From Bacteroidales bacterium UBA3824 (lineage in GTDB: Bacteria; Bacteroidota; Bacteroidia; Bacteroidales; UBA3824): a stretch of DNA of 5,758 nucleotides. Made by a program: the position numbers and the translations under genes. The stretch's first letter is position 1. Each line of letters starts with the position of its first letter. Under the pieces are notes generated by a model. That model was not told the DNA's origin and searched no databases. It saw nothing but the letters and a program-made list of their open reading frames with translations. Positions 1 through 5,758 of this stretch are shown here, piece after piece. The stretch spans positions 1 to 5,758 of the forward strand of contig DGIK01000089.1 in the NCBI GenBank assembly GCA_002393195.1, written 5' to 3'.

Positions 1-24
1 TTTGTCAAAGATTTGTAAGATTTC

Positions 25-38
25 TGTCCGTAAGGACA
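25..38 (-). terminator. Weak hairpin after srfB
   Basis: TGTCC-GTAA-GGACA forms a 5-bp stem with a 4-nt loop, 11 bp beyond the srfB stop codon. On the minus strand it is followed by GAAATC rather than a T-run, so it is a poor intrinsic terminator. The operon may well continue past the window edge. Confidence 0.2.
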
Positions 39-48
39 CTCTTAAATC

Positions 49-3042
49 CTAATTATCAAACAATTGAATCAAGAATATGCCCGAATCCATCCAGTAGCCG
101 TGCTCGTCGGCGAGCGACTGCATAGTTACTTTGAGATTTTCGGCGGCAACCTTCTTGCTCTCGCGATCCATTACGTTGCGGAGCGGTTTGAGTCGTTCCT
201 TGTTGCGTGGGTCGCGCTCGATGTCAAACGAAAGCGGCTCGCGGTCTTTGAGGCTCTGTGCAGCCTGCGACGAGGCATACACAATCTTGTACATCGGCGA
301 CGAAATCCAATCGTCCGTGGGCATCTGACGCATACCGAGCATCATCTGTCCGAAGAATTTGATATTCTTGGCATCGGTATCGGGATCGAGGAACACTTCT
401 TTCAAGCGCGCCTTGTTGGGGTCGTACTCGCCGATGAAGTCTGCCGTAGAACAGAAATTGCGTTTCAAGAGCGATGTGTCGATTGTGAAATCGTCGAGGC
501 GGCGGAGTTTGCCAGCCATAAGCGCAACTGTTGCGCCGACAGCAACACAGGTCTTTGGATCTTTGATGACGCCCGTGCCCTCGGCAAACGGATACCAAGT
601 GCCGATGCGGTAATGTCCGAGCTGAACGATGCGGTCGGGCGTTACGGGCAAGTATTTCAAGAACAGGTCGCGAACCACCGGCAAGAGGCTCGGACGGCCT
701 GAGAGCAATACATAATCACATTCGTACTGCGAAATGATGCCGCAGAGGTCGCCAATCATCTTCTCTACAACGTCCTTGACCACCTTGTTGGTGCCTTCGT
801 TGTCGAGTTCCCAAGTTACCTTCTCGATGTCAAAATCCACGCAGCCTTCCTTGCGGAACTCGTTGTTGATGTACTCGATGAGTTGAGAATTGGGATGGGG
901 ATAATTAACAAAGAACGAATCGAAACTCCTCTTCTCCGGCGGACGTTCCTCGGATGCGTGTTGAAGCACGTCTGTACCGATGGGGATTGCAATCTGCATT
1001 GCAAACTGTTTCTTCATCAACTTGTCCTTGGCGGTGGTGCGACCGAGGTAAGGACCAAAGAGGAAGTTCATCACGTTCACCGAATTGCGACAACCGCGTT
1101 TTTCGGCGGCTACCTTGATGGTGGGCAATACGATGCGCTCGATGACACGTTTCAGGATGTCGTCGCCCGCAAGATTGAAGCCCTCCCAAAACATCGGGGA
1201 CGGCGTAAGTACGGAGATGTTGGCATCGGGGTTGGCCTGATAATTAGCAATCATCAAGTCCGTAGTGCCGCCGCCTATATCAACGCTCGCAATGCTTACC
1301 GCCGGAGACGACGGGTAGAGCGTGTCGGCGCGGAGTTTGCCAACTGTATTTATATAAAGGCGTGCATTGTTCATAAACCTGTCCTTGATTTCGCCATAGA
1401 CGAAAGTCAATTGGTTGCAGGTAGCCTCGTCGTAATTCCAATCCTCGCGCTTGTCGGCATCGCGGCGGATGTCGTCGGCGTCGGGGATGATGGAGAGGTT
1501 TTCGTCGATGAAATTGTTGCCAAAATACGACTTCAACGCATTGAGAGCCTCCTTGGCGTGTTCGCGGAGGATTATTTGCTCAGTCTCGAGCATTGCTGTC
1601 GGGCAGGTGAGGACGATGCGTTTGAGTTTGCGCGGGAGGTTTTCCTGACCCTGACGCTTGCGGAAGTTGTAACTATTGACGTAACTTACAGCCTGCATGA
1701 AAATCTCGGCGAGTGCAAATGTCATCAACGAACTGCGCGAGAAATACGGGTTCATCGCTGGGTAGGGAGTTTTCATTTCGGGGTCTTGCGCAGCCTTTTC
1801 GCGCTCAGATTCAAGGAGTTTGCCGTCTTCCGTGAAGAGTTCGGCGATGCCATAGAGTGCGGGCTTTGCAAACTGCTCGTCGGTCTTTGAAATGTATGTC
1901 CACGGGAAGGCGCGTTTTTCGGTGTCCCAAAGGTAACGCTTGGGCGACGACATCACAGAATTGTTGTTGTCAGCGGTATTGAGCACCGTAAGCCTCTGAG
2001 CCTCACGACCAATGCGCACGAGCGAGGGCCACGCAAACGCCTTGGGATTGCCGGAGAGAATGAATTGAGATTCGTCGCCGAGCGATGTCTTCACGAATGC
2101 AACCCTCATATCAAAAGGATCGCTGTAAGTGCGGTCGGGGTAAGTCATATCGCGGATTTCGAGCGGCACGGCGTCGGTAAATTCAAAGGGCTGTCCAGTC
2201 CTTACCGATTCCACAAGAACGCCAGTGGTGCGCGAGTTGCCGACATCGAGGATGAGGTCAACGTCAATGCAAACGTTGTGGGTATGGAGAGTCAACTTCG
2301 GGAAAGTATCAGCCTTGCCCAATACCTTCAACAACGTCAGGTAGAATGACGTGTGGAGGAAGTTGTAATCCTCGTCGTGCTTGCCAAGGGCGGCGCGTTT
2401 TTTCTCAAACTCGTTTTTCAACCAATCCTGCACCCACGGACGAGCGCAGAAGAAGAAGTTGTCGTCGGGCTTTACGGCGCACTCAAATACTGAGTTTTGC
2501 GCGTCCTTGACGGTCGGCGTGAGGTACGCCTCCTGATTGTCCTCGCAGCGGGTATCGAAGGCAAGCACCACATTGTGAGTGTATTCGCTGTCGTCGTCAG
2601 TACCCGAAATGCGACTAATCCACATCATCGCCCACGTCTCGGGACCCTGCTGGAATTTGGTGCCGTCATAACTCTTCCTCAGATAAGGAATCGGAATCCA
2701 AACACCTTCGTAACTCTCCACAGCCTCACGCGCCCTCACGGTAACAATCTTGTGCTCCGGGATTGGCTTAATGAGATTCTGAGGAATCCTTGCCTCCACA
2801 ATCTCGCCTGTGGCGGGGTCGGTGGCTACTTTCTGGATTTCCTCCGTGAACTCGATATATTTTTGGAGTTTTTCGTGGTAGTAGGGGAACACGAAGGTAA
2901 TCTCCTTGTTGCCCTCGATGTCCTCCTCCAATTTTTCATAAAAGTCGCCGTTTACCTTCATAGCATCCGCCTTCATTCCAAGGTTCACCTTTACGGAATG
3001 AAACTGAATGCCTGAATTGGCTATTAAACTGAAATCAGCCAT
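49..3042 (-). CDS. srfB: SrfB-family protein (actin/Hsp70-fold putative ATPase)
   Basis: This 997-residue protein matches the SrfB family ('virulence factor SrfB'), named after the SsrB-regulated srfABC operon of Salmonella; its biochemical role is not settled. Seen in the sequence: residues 1-260 form an N-terminal region without a recognised motif. An actin/Hsp70-type ATPase core follows, with a phosphate-1 motif DVGNSRTTG (266-274), a possible connect-1 strand IVLTCPTAM (476-484), a phosphate-2 motif DIGGGTTDL (588-596), an adenosine-type motif LLSGRPSLLP (779-788) and a connect-2-like segment DPKTCVAVGATVALMAG (828-844). Residues after about 850 form a C-terminal extension. There is no signal peptide or membrane segment, so it is probably cytoplasmic. 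Length is about normal for the family. The ATG at 3040-3042 has an AT-rich leader without Shine-Dalgarno, usual in Bacteroidota. It lies 44 bp after the 176-residue gene and is probably co-transcribed with it. The family call is firm; the function is not. Confidence 0.9.
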   Translation of the reverse strand: MADFSLIANSGIQFHSVKVNLGMKADAMKVNGDFYEKLEEDIEGNKEITFVFPYYHEKLQKYIEFTEEIQKVATDPATGEIVEARIPQNLIKPIPEHKIVTVRAREAVESYEGVWIPIPYLRKSYDGTKFQQGPETWAMMWISRISGTDDDSEYTHNVVLAFDTRCEDNQEAYLTPTVKDAQNSVFECAVKPDDNFFFCARPWVQDWLKNEFEKKRAALGKHDEDYNFLHTSFYLTLLKVLGKADTFPKLTLHTHNVCIDVDLILDVGNSRTTGVLVESVRTGQPFEFTDAVPLEIRDMTYPDRTYSDPFDMRVAFVKTSLGDESQFILSGNPKAFAWPSLVRIGREAQRLTVLNTADNNNSVMSSPKRYLWDTEKRAFPWTYISKTDEQFAKPALYGIAELFTEDGKLLESEREKAAQDPEMKTPYPAMNPYFSRSSLMTFALAEIFMQAVSYVNSYNFRKRQGQENLPRKLKRIVLTCPTAMLETEQIILREHAKEALNALKSYFGNNFIDENLSIIPDADDIRRDADKREDWNYDEATCNQLTFVYGEIKDRFMNNARLYINTVGKLRADTLYPSSPAVSIASVDIGGGTTDLMIANYQANPDANISVLTPSPMFWEGFNLAGDDILKRVIERIVLPTIKVAAEKRGCRNSVNVMNFLFGPYLGRTTAKDKLMKKQFAMQIAIPIGTDVLQHASEERPPEKRSFDSFFVNYPHPNSQLIEYINNEFRKEGCVDFDIEKVTWELDNEGTNKVVKDVVEKMIGDLCGIISQYECDYVLLSGRPSLLPVVRDLFLKYLPVTPDRIVQLGHYRIGTWYPFAEGTGVIKDPKTCVAVGATVALMAGKLRRLDDFTIDTSLLKRNFCSTADFIGEYDPNKARLKEVFLDPDTDAKNIKFFGQMMLGMRQMPTDDWISSPMYKIVYASSQAAQSLKDREPLSFDIERDPRNKERLKPLRNVMDRESKKVAAENLKVTMQSLADEHGYWMDSGIFLIQLFDN

Positions 3043-3086
3043 AGTTTATTAATGGTTATTTGTAACAATAATTGATTGTCTTTTCT

Positions 3087-3617
3087 TTACAACGTCAAAT
3101 CCAAATCCATTTCGTCGTCAGCATTTTGTACGGGCGGCGGAGCGGATGGAGTTGGTGGAGTGTTGACTACGGGAGGTGCAGCGGGCTGAGCCGGAGCGGG
3201 GTTTTGTACCGCCGATGCGCCACCGGCAGGCACTTCGCAGATGTCGTGATATACACGCTGCGCCTGCCAGCCATTGTCGCCAAGGAAACGGTCGCTGTAA
3301 CTCTCGCCACGCGCCAAGCAATACATACCAATGCGCGTGCCGTTGGAAATGAAGGTCGCCGTTGATTTGCGCGACTTGCTGATTTTCAACCCGTTGGTCT
3401 TGTTGATTACCGGCCTCAGAGATTCGAGGTCGAGAACGAAAGGTTTGTCGTCGTAGCATCCGTCCATCTTTACATAGACTATATACATCCTCGGCGTGCC
3501 AGCCATAAGGAAGTTGACAAACGTGCTACCTATTGTAAAAACGGCCTCTTTTCCAGACGGTGCATCAATGCTAACGTGCAACCCGACAGAATCTTGCCGC
3601 CATTTTAATGTGTCCAT
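3087..3617 (-). CDS. Hypothetical protein with Pro-rich linker and acidic C-terminal tail, upstream of srfB
   Basis: I do not recognise this 176-residue protein. Residues 1-130 look like one compact mixed domain beginning MDTLKWRQDSVG, with alternating hydrophobic strands (for example MYIVYVKMDG, 44-53) and a basic stretch LKISKSRKS (77-85). Residues 130-163 are a flexible Pro/Ala-rich linker, and the protein ends in an acidic, Leu-rich tail ADDEMDLDLTL (166-176). There is no signal peptide or membrane segment, so it is likely cytoplasmic. An in-frame ATG at 3674 would add 19 residues, but the Bacteroides-type promoter at 3643-3675 would then lie inside the coding region, so the ATG at 3617 is preferred; it gives a leader of about 20 nt. 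It is the first gene of the unit with srfB, suggesting an adaptor or partner of SrfB. That role is inferred from context only. Confidence 0.82.
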   Translation of the reverse strand: MDTLKWRQDSVGLHVSIDAPSGKEAVFTIGSTFVNFLMAGTPRMYIVYVKMDGCYDDKPFVLDLESLRPVINKTNGLKISKSRKSTATFISNGTRIGMYCLARGESYSDRFLGDNGWQAQRVYHDICEVPAGGASAVQNPAPAQPAAPPVVNTPPTPSAPPPVQNADDEMDLDLTL

Positions 3618-3642
3618 AATAATTGTTGTTTGTATTGGTTGA

Positions 3643-3675
3643 CAAATGTAATAAAATATTTTTGGAAAAAACAAA
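3643..3675 (-). promoter_or_regulatory. Bacteroides-type promoter for the hypothetical gene-srfB operon
   Basis: Read on the minus strand, TTTG (3675-3672) is followed after 21 nt by TACATTTG (3650-3643), matching the Bacteroidota sigma-ABfr consensus TTTG-N19-21-TAnnTTTG. Transcription should start near 3636-3638, leaving a leader of about 20 nt before the ATG at 3617. This is the evidence for choosing the shorter start of the downstream gene. No other TAnnTTTG box is visible in the gap before srfB. Confidence 0.68.
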
Positions 3676-3713
3676 TATTTTGAAAGAAAAAATTTTTTGA
3701 TGGGACAAAAACC

Positions 3714-3731
3714 AAAAATCCAAGGATTTTT
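3714..3731. repeat. Perfect 8-bp inverted repeat upstream of the caspase -7 box
   Basis: AAAAATCC (3714-3721), a 2-bp spacer AA, then GGATTTTT (3724-3731). The dyad ends 2 bp before the -7 box, so it occupies the spacer and the place where a -33 element would sit. It could be an operator for a dimeric regulator. It could instead be a hairpin with a T-run, but no gene ends just upstream in that direction, so a terminator role is less likely. AT-richness means chance remains possible. Confidence 0.5.
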
Positions 3732-3733
3732 TT

Positions 3734-3741
3734 TATCTTTG
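3734..3741 (+). promoter_or_regulatory. Bacteroides-type -7 box for the caspase gene
   Basis: TATCTTTG is an exact fit to the TAnnTTTG -7 element of Bacteroidota. Transcription should begin near 3746-3749, giving an AT-rich leader of about 30 nt before the ATG at 3777. No TTTG lies at the expected 19-21 nt spacing upstream; the nearest (3696-3699) is 34 nt away. The promoter may therefore be weak or depend on an activator, perhaps acting through the adjacent inverted repeat. Confidence 0.72.
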
Positions 3742-3776
3742 CGCCAAATAAATACAATAAAAATACATCACACACC

Positions 3777-5303
3777 ATGAAAAAAACAATGCTTACTCTT
3801 GTCGCGATGATAATCTACATTGCGACATCAATGGCGCAGACCCTGTATGAAGTCAAGTATTATGACCTTGACGACAAGCAGACATACAAGGGCCTCTTCT
3901 TCTACACCGATGACGACAACTGCTTCCTGCGCTGCGTCAACAAGAAAAACCAGTATTGGGAGCGCAACTACTACTGCCAGTATGAGAAAGCAGACGGAGC
4001 TCATTATCTCTACTTTCTCCCGCAACCGAGCGAAAGCAAAGACGAACCAATTTTCCCCGCATTCTGCATGGCGTACAGCACCAACGGAGAGTTTGAAACC
4101 ACAACATGGGCAATCTTCCAGGACGTCTATGGAGAAGAAGAACTCCGCGACGAAAACATGAAGGAAGTAGATTACTTCCGCGAGGTAAACCTGGCAGAGA
4201 AAGACAAGAAGTACTTCCTCCAATTCTACGACGAGGACGAGACGATGTTCAAGACCATCATGAGAGCCAAGCAACAACTCTCGGAGCAGGACAACGGCAA
4301 CAATTCCAACGACAACAATTCCAACAACAACGACTACACTCCCGACAGCAACGCGCCAATAACGATGCACCTTTTGCTTGTAGCCGCCACCAAAGACGAA
4401 TCCATCGGCGAATCCGTAACCACCGACGTAAACCTCGTGAAGAAAAACTTCAGCGGAATCGCCAAAAAACTCGGCATCGCATACAAAGAAACAATCATCG
4501 CAGGCGACGACTTCGAGAAATCCAACATCCAAAAAGCGGTAAGCCGACTCTCAGTGGGCAGCAACGACGTAGTAGTATTCGTATATTCGGGACACGGATT
4601 CCGCTTTGACGACGACACCGACGAACACCCGCGCATGTACCTCACATACGACGGCGACCTCAATGAAAACACCGAAATAAGCACCACCGAAATATACAAC
4701 GAAATAACAGCCAAAAAAGCCAGACTCACAATATTCCTCACCGACTGCTGCAACTCCAAGGCGGGAGTACAACGAGCAGAAGTGGAATCGGTGGCATTTG
4801 GCACCCGCGCCGCCAACAACAACGTGGACATCAACAAACTTAGGGCATTATTTGTGGAAGAAAGCGGCACCATCCGCGCCACAGCAGCCAAGCCTGGACA
4901 ATATGCTCGCTGCGACGCATCGGGCGGTTTTATGCTCACCTCAATACTCAACAACATCAAGGCGCAGTCGAGCGCGCTCAACGACAAACAGCCCTCTTGG
5001 AACACAATCGTAGAAAACGCCAGCAAGGCGGTGGCAAAAAAAACTTCTAACATAATAGACGAGGCTGGCAACACAGAACAGCCACAGGTTGTAGTTAGGT
5101 CGGTAAAAGTGAAAAACTCGCCCTCATCTGGCAAAACTTCCGCACTCGCAGACAACAGCTACGAAGAATCCACCAAAGGCTCTACAAACAATGACGAGGA
5201 CGGCGACTTCACCGCCTTCCTGTGCCTCCTGATTCCCGTACTCGTAATCATAATCCTTATCATAGTGATTGTCAAATTGCTGAAGAAAAAGAAAAATCAG
5301 TAA
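3777..5303 (+). CDS. Caspase-family (peptidase C14) protein, secreted and membrane-anchored
   Basis: Predicted cysteine protease of the caspase/metacaspase superfamily, 508 residues. Seen in order: a signal peptide (1-20; MKKT start, hydrophobic core, likely cut at SMA/Q); an unrecognised aromatic- and acid-rich domain (about 21-165) with Cys49, 53, 67 and 97; an Asn/Asp-rich linker (about 171-192); a caspase domain from about 197, with a first strand HLLLVAA, the catalytic His in YSGHGF (His273) and the catalytic Cys in FLTDCCNS (probably Cys325, by analogy with DCCHSG); a late p10-like segment GGFMLTSIL (383-391); a polar stretch (about 440-477); and a transmembrane helix (about 480-500) followed by KKKK. 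This implies type I topology, with the protease domain outside the cytoplasm and a short basic tail inside. Caspase-fold proteases usually cut after basic or acidic residues; the specificity here is unknown. It has its own promoter and terminator, so it is probably monocistronic, divergent from the srfB unit. Confidence 0.92.
   Translation: MKKTMLTLVAMIIYIATSMAQTLYEVKYYDLDDKQTYKGLFFYTDDDNCFLRCVNKKNQYWERNYYCQYEKADGAHYLYFLPQPSESKDEPIFPAFCMAYSTNGEFETTTWAIFQDVYGEEELRDENMKEVDYFREVNLAEKDKKYFLQFYDEDETMFKTIMRAKQQLSEQDNGNNSNDNNSNNNDYTPDSNAPITMHLLLVAATKDESIGESVTTDVNLVKKNFSGIAKKLGIAYKETIIAGDDFEKSNIQKAVSRLSVGSNDVVVFVYSGHGFRFDDDTDEHPRMYLTYDGDLNENTEISTTEIYNEITAKKARLTIFLTDCCNSKAGVQRAEVESVAFGTRAANNNVDINKLRALFVEESGTIRATAAKPGQYARCDASGGFMLTSILNNIKAQSSALNDKQPSWNTIVENASKAVAKKTSNIIDEAGNTEQPQVVVRSVKVKNSPSSGKTSALADNSYEESTKGSTNNDEDGDFTAFLCLLIPVLVIIILIIVIVKLLKKKKNQ
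4299..4328 (+). repeat. 15-bp tandem duplication in the Asn-rich linker
   Basis: Two adjacent 15-bp units, 4299-4313 and 4314-4328, differ at one base and encode NNSND followed by NNSNN. They lie in the hydrophilic linker between the N-terminal domain and the caspase domain. In-frame units of this kind can change copy number by slippage, altering linker length without breaking the reading frame. Confidence 0.8.
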
Positions 5304-5510
5304 GGTAGATTTTCTACTTTGTATTAATTAAAATATGACTTAGAATATATCGGCGGTCAGCACTGATACATTCTAAGTCATATTTCTTTTTTCGGATTCG
5401 TATCTGTTAATATTTTCGGTTCGTGAAAAGGAGATTATTTGCAACGAACACACCAATGTAAAAAAAAATTAATAGCTTAAAATTATTTGAATTATTAAAT
5501 TGATTGTCAA
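5304..5510. other. Intergenic region between convergent caspase and Rpn-type genes
   Basis: This gap contains a small 5-bp hairpin directly after the caspase stop (GTAGA-TTT-TCTAC, 5305-5317), the main terminator (5331-5392), a 6-bp GTTCGT/ACGAAC inverted repeat (5419-5424/5444-5449) and an AT-rich stretch. Near 5459-5468, read on the minus strand, there is a T-run preceded by a weak TTAAGCTATTAA hairpin (5469-5480), a possible poor terminator for the leftward gene. No gene is seen. Confidence 0.6.
5331..5392 (+). terminator. Rho-independent terminator of the caspase gene
   Basis: A perfect 16-bp inverted repeat, AAATATGACTTAGAAT (5331-5346) and its complement (5370-5385), flanks a 23-nt loop and is followed by CTTTTTT. 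Past one A·C mismatch, TATC/GATA (5348-5351/5365-5368) can add four pairs. It begins 27 bp after the caspase stop codon. The stem is AT-rich but long. The T-run on the plus side indicates the rightward direction; a minus-strand role is not evident. Confidence 0.8.
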
Positions 5511-5758
5511 CTATTTAATAGCTGCTATATCATCAGGGGTGAGACCTGTGCAATCAGCAATGGTTTCGAAGTCAAGACCTTTTGCAATCATCTTACGAGC
5601 AGTTTCGATGGCTTGGGCTTTTGCACCTTCCGCACGACCTTCTGCACGACCCTCGGCACGACCTTCGGCACGTCCTTCCGCAAGACTTAATTCTCTGACA
5701 GTCTTGTCCCTGTCGTTGCGAAGGAACTCCATACCCCAAAATCCATCGTAATAGCCAC
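5511..5758 (-). CDS. Rpn/PDDEXK_2-type recombination-promoting nuclease/putative transposase, C-terminal part
   Basis: The reading frame is open from the stop at 5511-5513 to the window edge, so the gene starts outside. The in-frame ATG at 5732 is not the likely start, because codons before it read GYYDGFWG and continue upstream without a stop. The visible 82 codons show a segment ending the presumed nuclease domain (MEFLRNDRDKTVREL), a tandem AEGR run, and a short helical tail ARKMIAKGLDFETIADCTGLTPDDI. This arrangement is typical of the C-termini of the Rpn/PD-(D/E)XK family common in Bacteroidota. Relatives promote RecA-independent recombination through a PD-(D/E)XK nuclease core; that core and its catalytic residues are outside the window and cannot be checked. 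It converges on the caspase gene and is probably unrelated to it. Confidence 0.8.
   Translation of the reverse strand, partial: GYYDGFWGMEFLRNDRDKTVRELSLAEGRAEGRAEGRAEGRAEGAKAQAIETARKMIAKGLDFETIADCTGLTPDDIAAIK
5632..5679 (-). repeat. 12-bp tandem repeats encoding AEGR units
   Basis: Four imperfect 12-bp units beginning GCACG on the plus strand (5632, 5644, 5656, 5668) encode four AEGR copies in the Rpn-type gene, followed by one more AEG. Units differ mostly at synonymous positions, so the repeat is not brand new. Such runs are frequent in this family, join the nuclease domain to the C-terminal tail and vary in copy number. Confidence 0.85.

Noticed and set aside
64..702. A 212-codon open frame on the plus strand opposite the end of srfB
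   Set aside because: Antisense to the conserved C-terminal part of SrfB; no recognisable domain and no promoter in the short upstream sequence.
883..1890. A 335-codon open frame on the plus strand opposite srfB
   Set aside because: It lies fully antisense to a gene with clear family motifs, its composition (rich in Arg, Val, His, Cys) is that of a shadow frame, and it has no promoter or recognisable domain.
3714..3734. Inverted repeat plus T-run considered as an intrinsic terminator
   Set aside because: It lies between divergent genes, so no transcript is expected to need ending here, the loop is only 2 nt, and it overlaps the caspase promoter.
3828..4532. A 234-codon hydrophobic, Val-rich minus-strand open frame
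   Set aside because: The apparent membrane-like character comes from reverse-complementing Asn/Asp/Glu/Lys codons of the caspase N-terminal region.
4334..5155. A 273-codon minus-strand open frame opposite the caspase domain
   Set aside because: Overlaps the catalytic region of the caspase gene; its Ser/Leu-rich translation is the complement of caspase codons and shows no domain.
5632..5679. Short regular repeats considered as a CRISPR array
   Set aside because: The 12-bp units are contiguous with no spacers and encode in-frame AEGR repeats of an Rpn-type protein.

Overview
The window looks like chromosomal DNA of a Bacteroidota member, probably order Bacteroidales. The reasons are: promoter elements of the Bacteroides type (TAnnTTTG near -7, with a TTTG near -33 in one case) instead of the classical -35/-10; AT-rich leaders without Shine-Dalgarno sequences; a signal peptide ending in Ala-Gln; and an Rpn/PDDEXK-type gene tail with AEGR repeats, common in this group. 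No genus can be named from the sequence alone.

Layout. Positions 49-3617 carry a two-gene minus-strand unit. A 176-codon gene of unrecognised function (3087-3617) is followed after 44 bp by a 997-codon SrfB-family gene (49-3042), an actin/Hsp70-type ATPase-fold protein first named from the Salmonella srfABC operon. A promoter with both Bacteroides elements lies at 3643-3675, and no promoter or terminator is visible between the two genes, so they are probably co-transcribed. The left edge of the window stops 48 bp after srfB, so further operon members may lie outside.

Positions 3618-3776 are a 159-bp divergent intergenic region holding both promoters and a perfect 8-bp inverted repeat just upstream of the rightward -7 box. 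To the right, 3777-5303 encodes a 508-residue caspase-family (peptidase C14) protein with an N-terminal signal peptide, a novel-looking N-terminal domain, an Asn/Asp-rich linker, a His/Cys caspase domain and a C-terminal membrane anchor. This predicts a caspase domain outside the cytoplasm, tethered to the inner membrane. A strong hairpin terminator (5331-5392) closes this gene.

The right end (5511-5758, minus strand) is the C-terminal part of an Rpn/PDDEXK_2-type recombination-promoting nuclease/transposase gene that starts beyond the window.

How the genes might work together is inference. The 176-residue protein and SrfB are likely functional partners because of the shared operon. The caspase is divergently transcribed next to them, which allows but does not prove a link. 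A joint SrfB/caspase module is the most interesting hypothesis here; the main obstacle is that SrfB is predicted cytoplasmic and the caspase domain extracytoplasmic.
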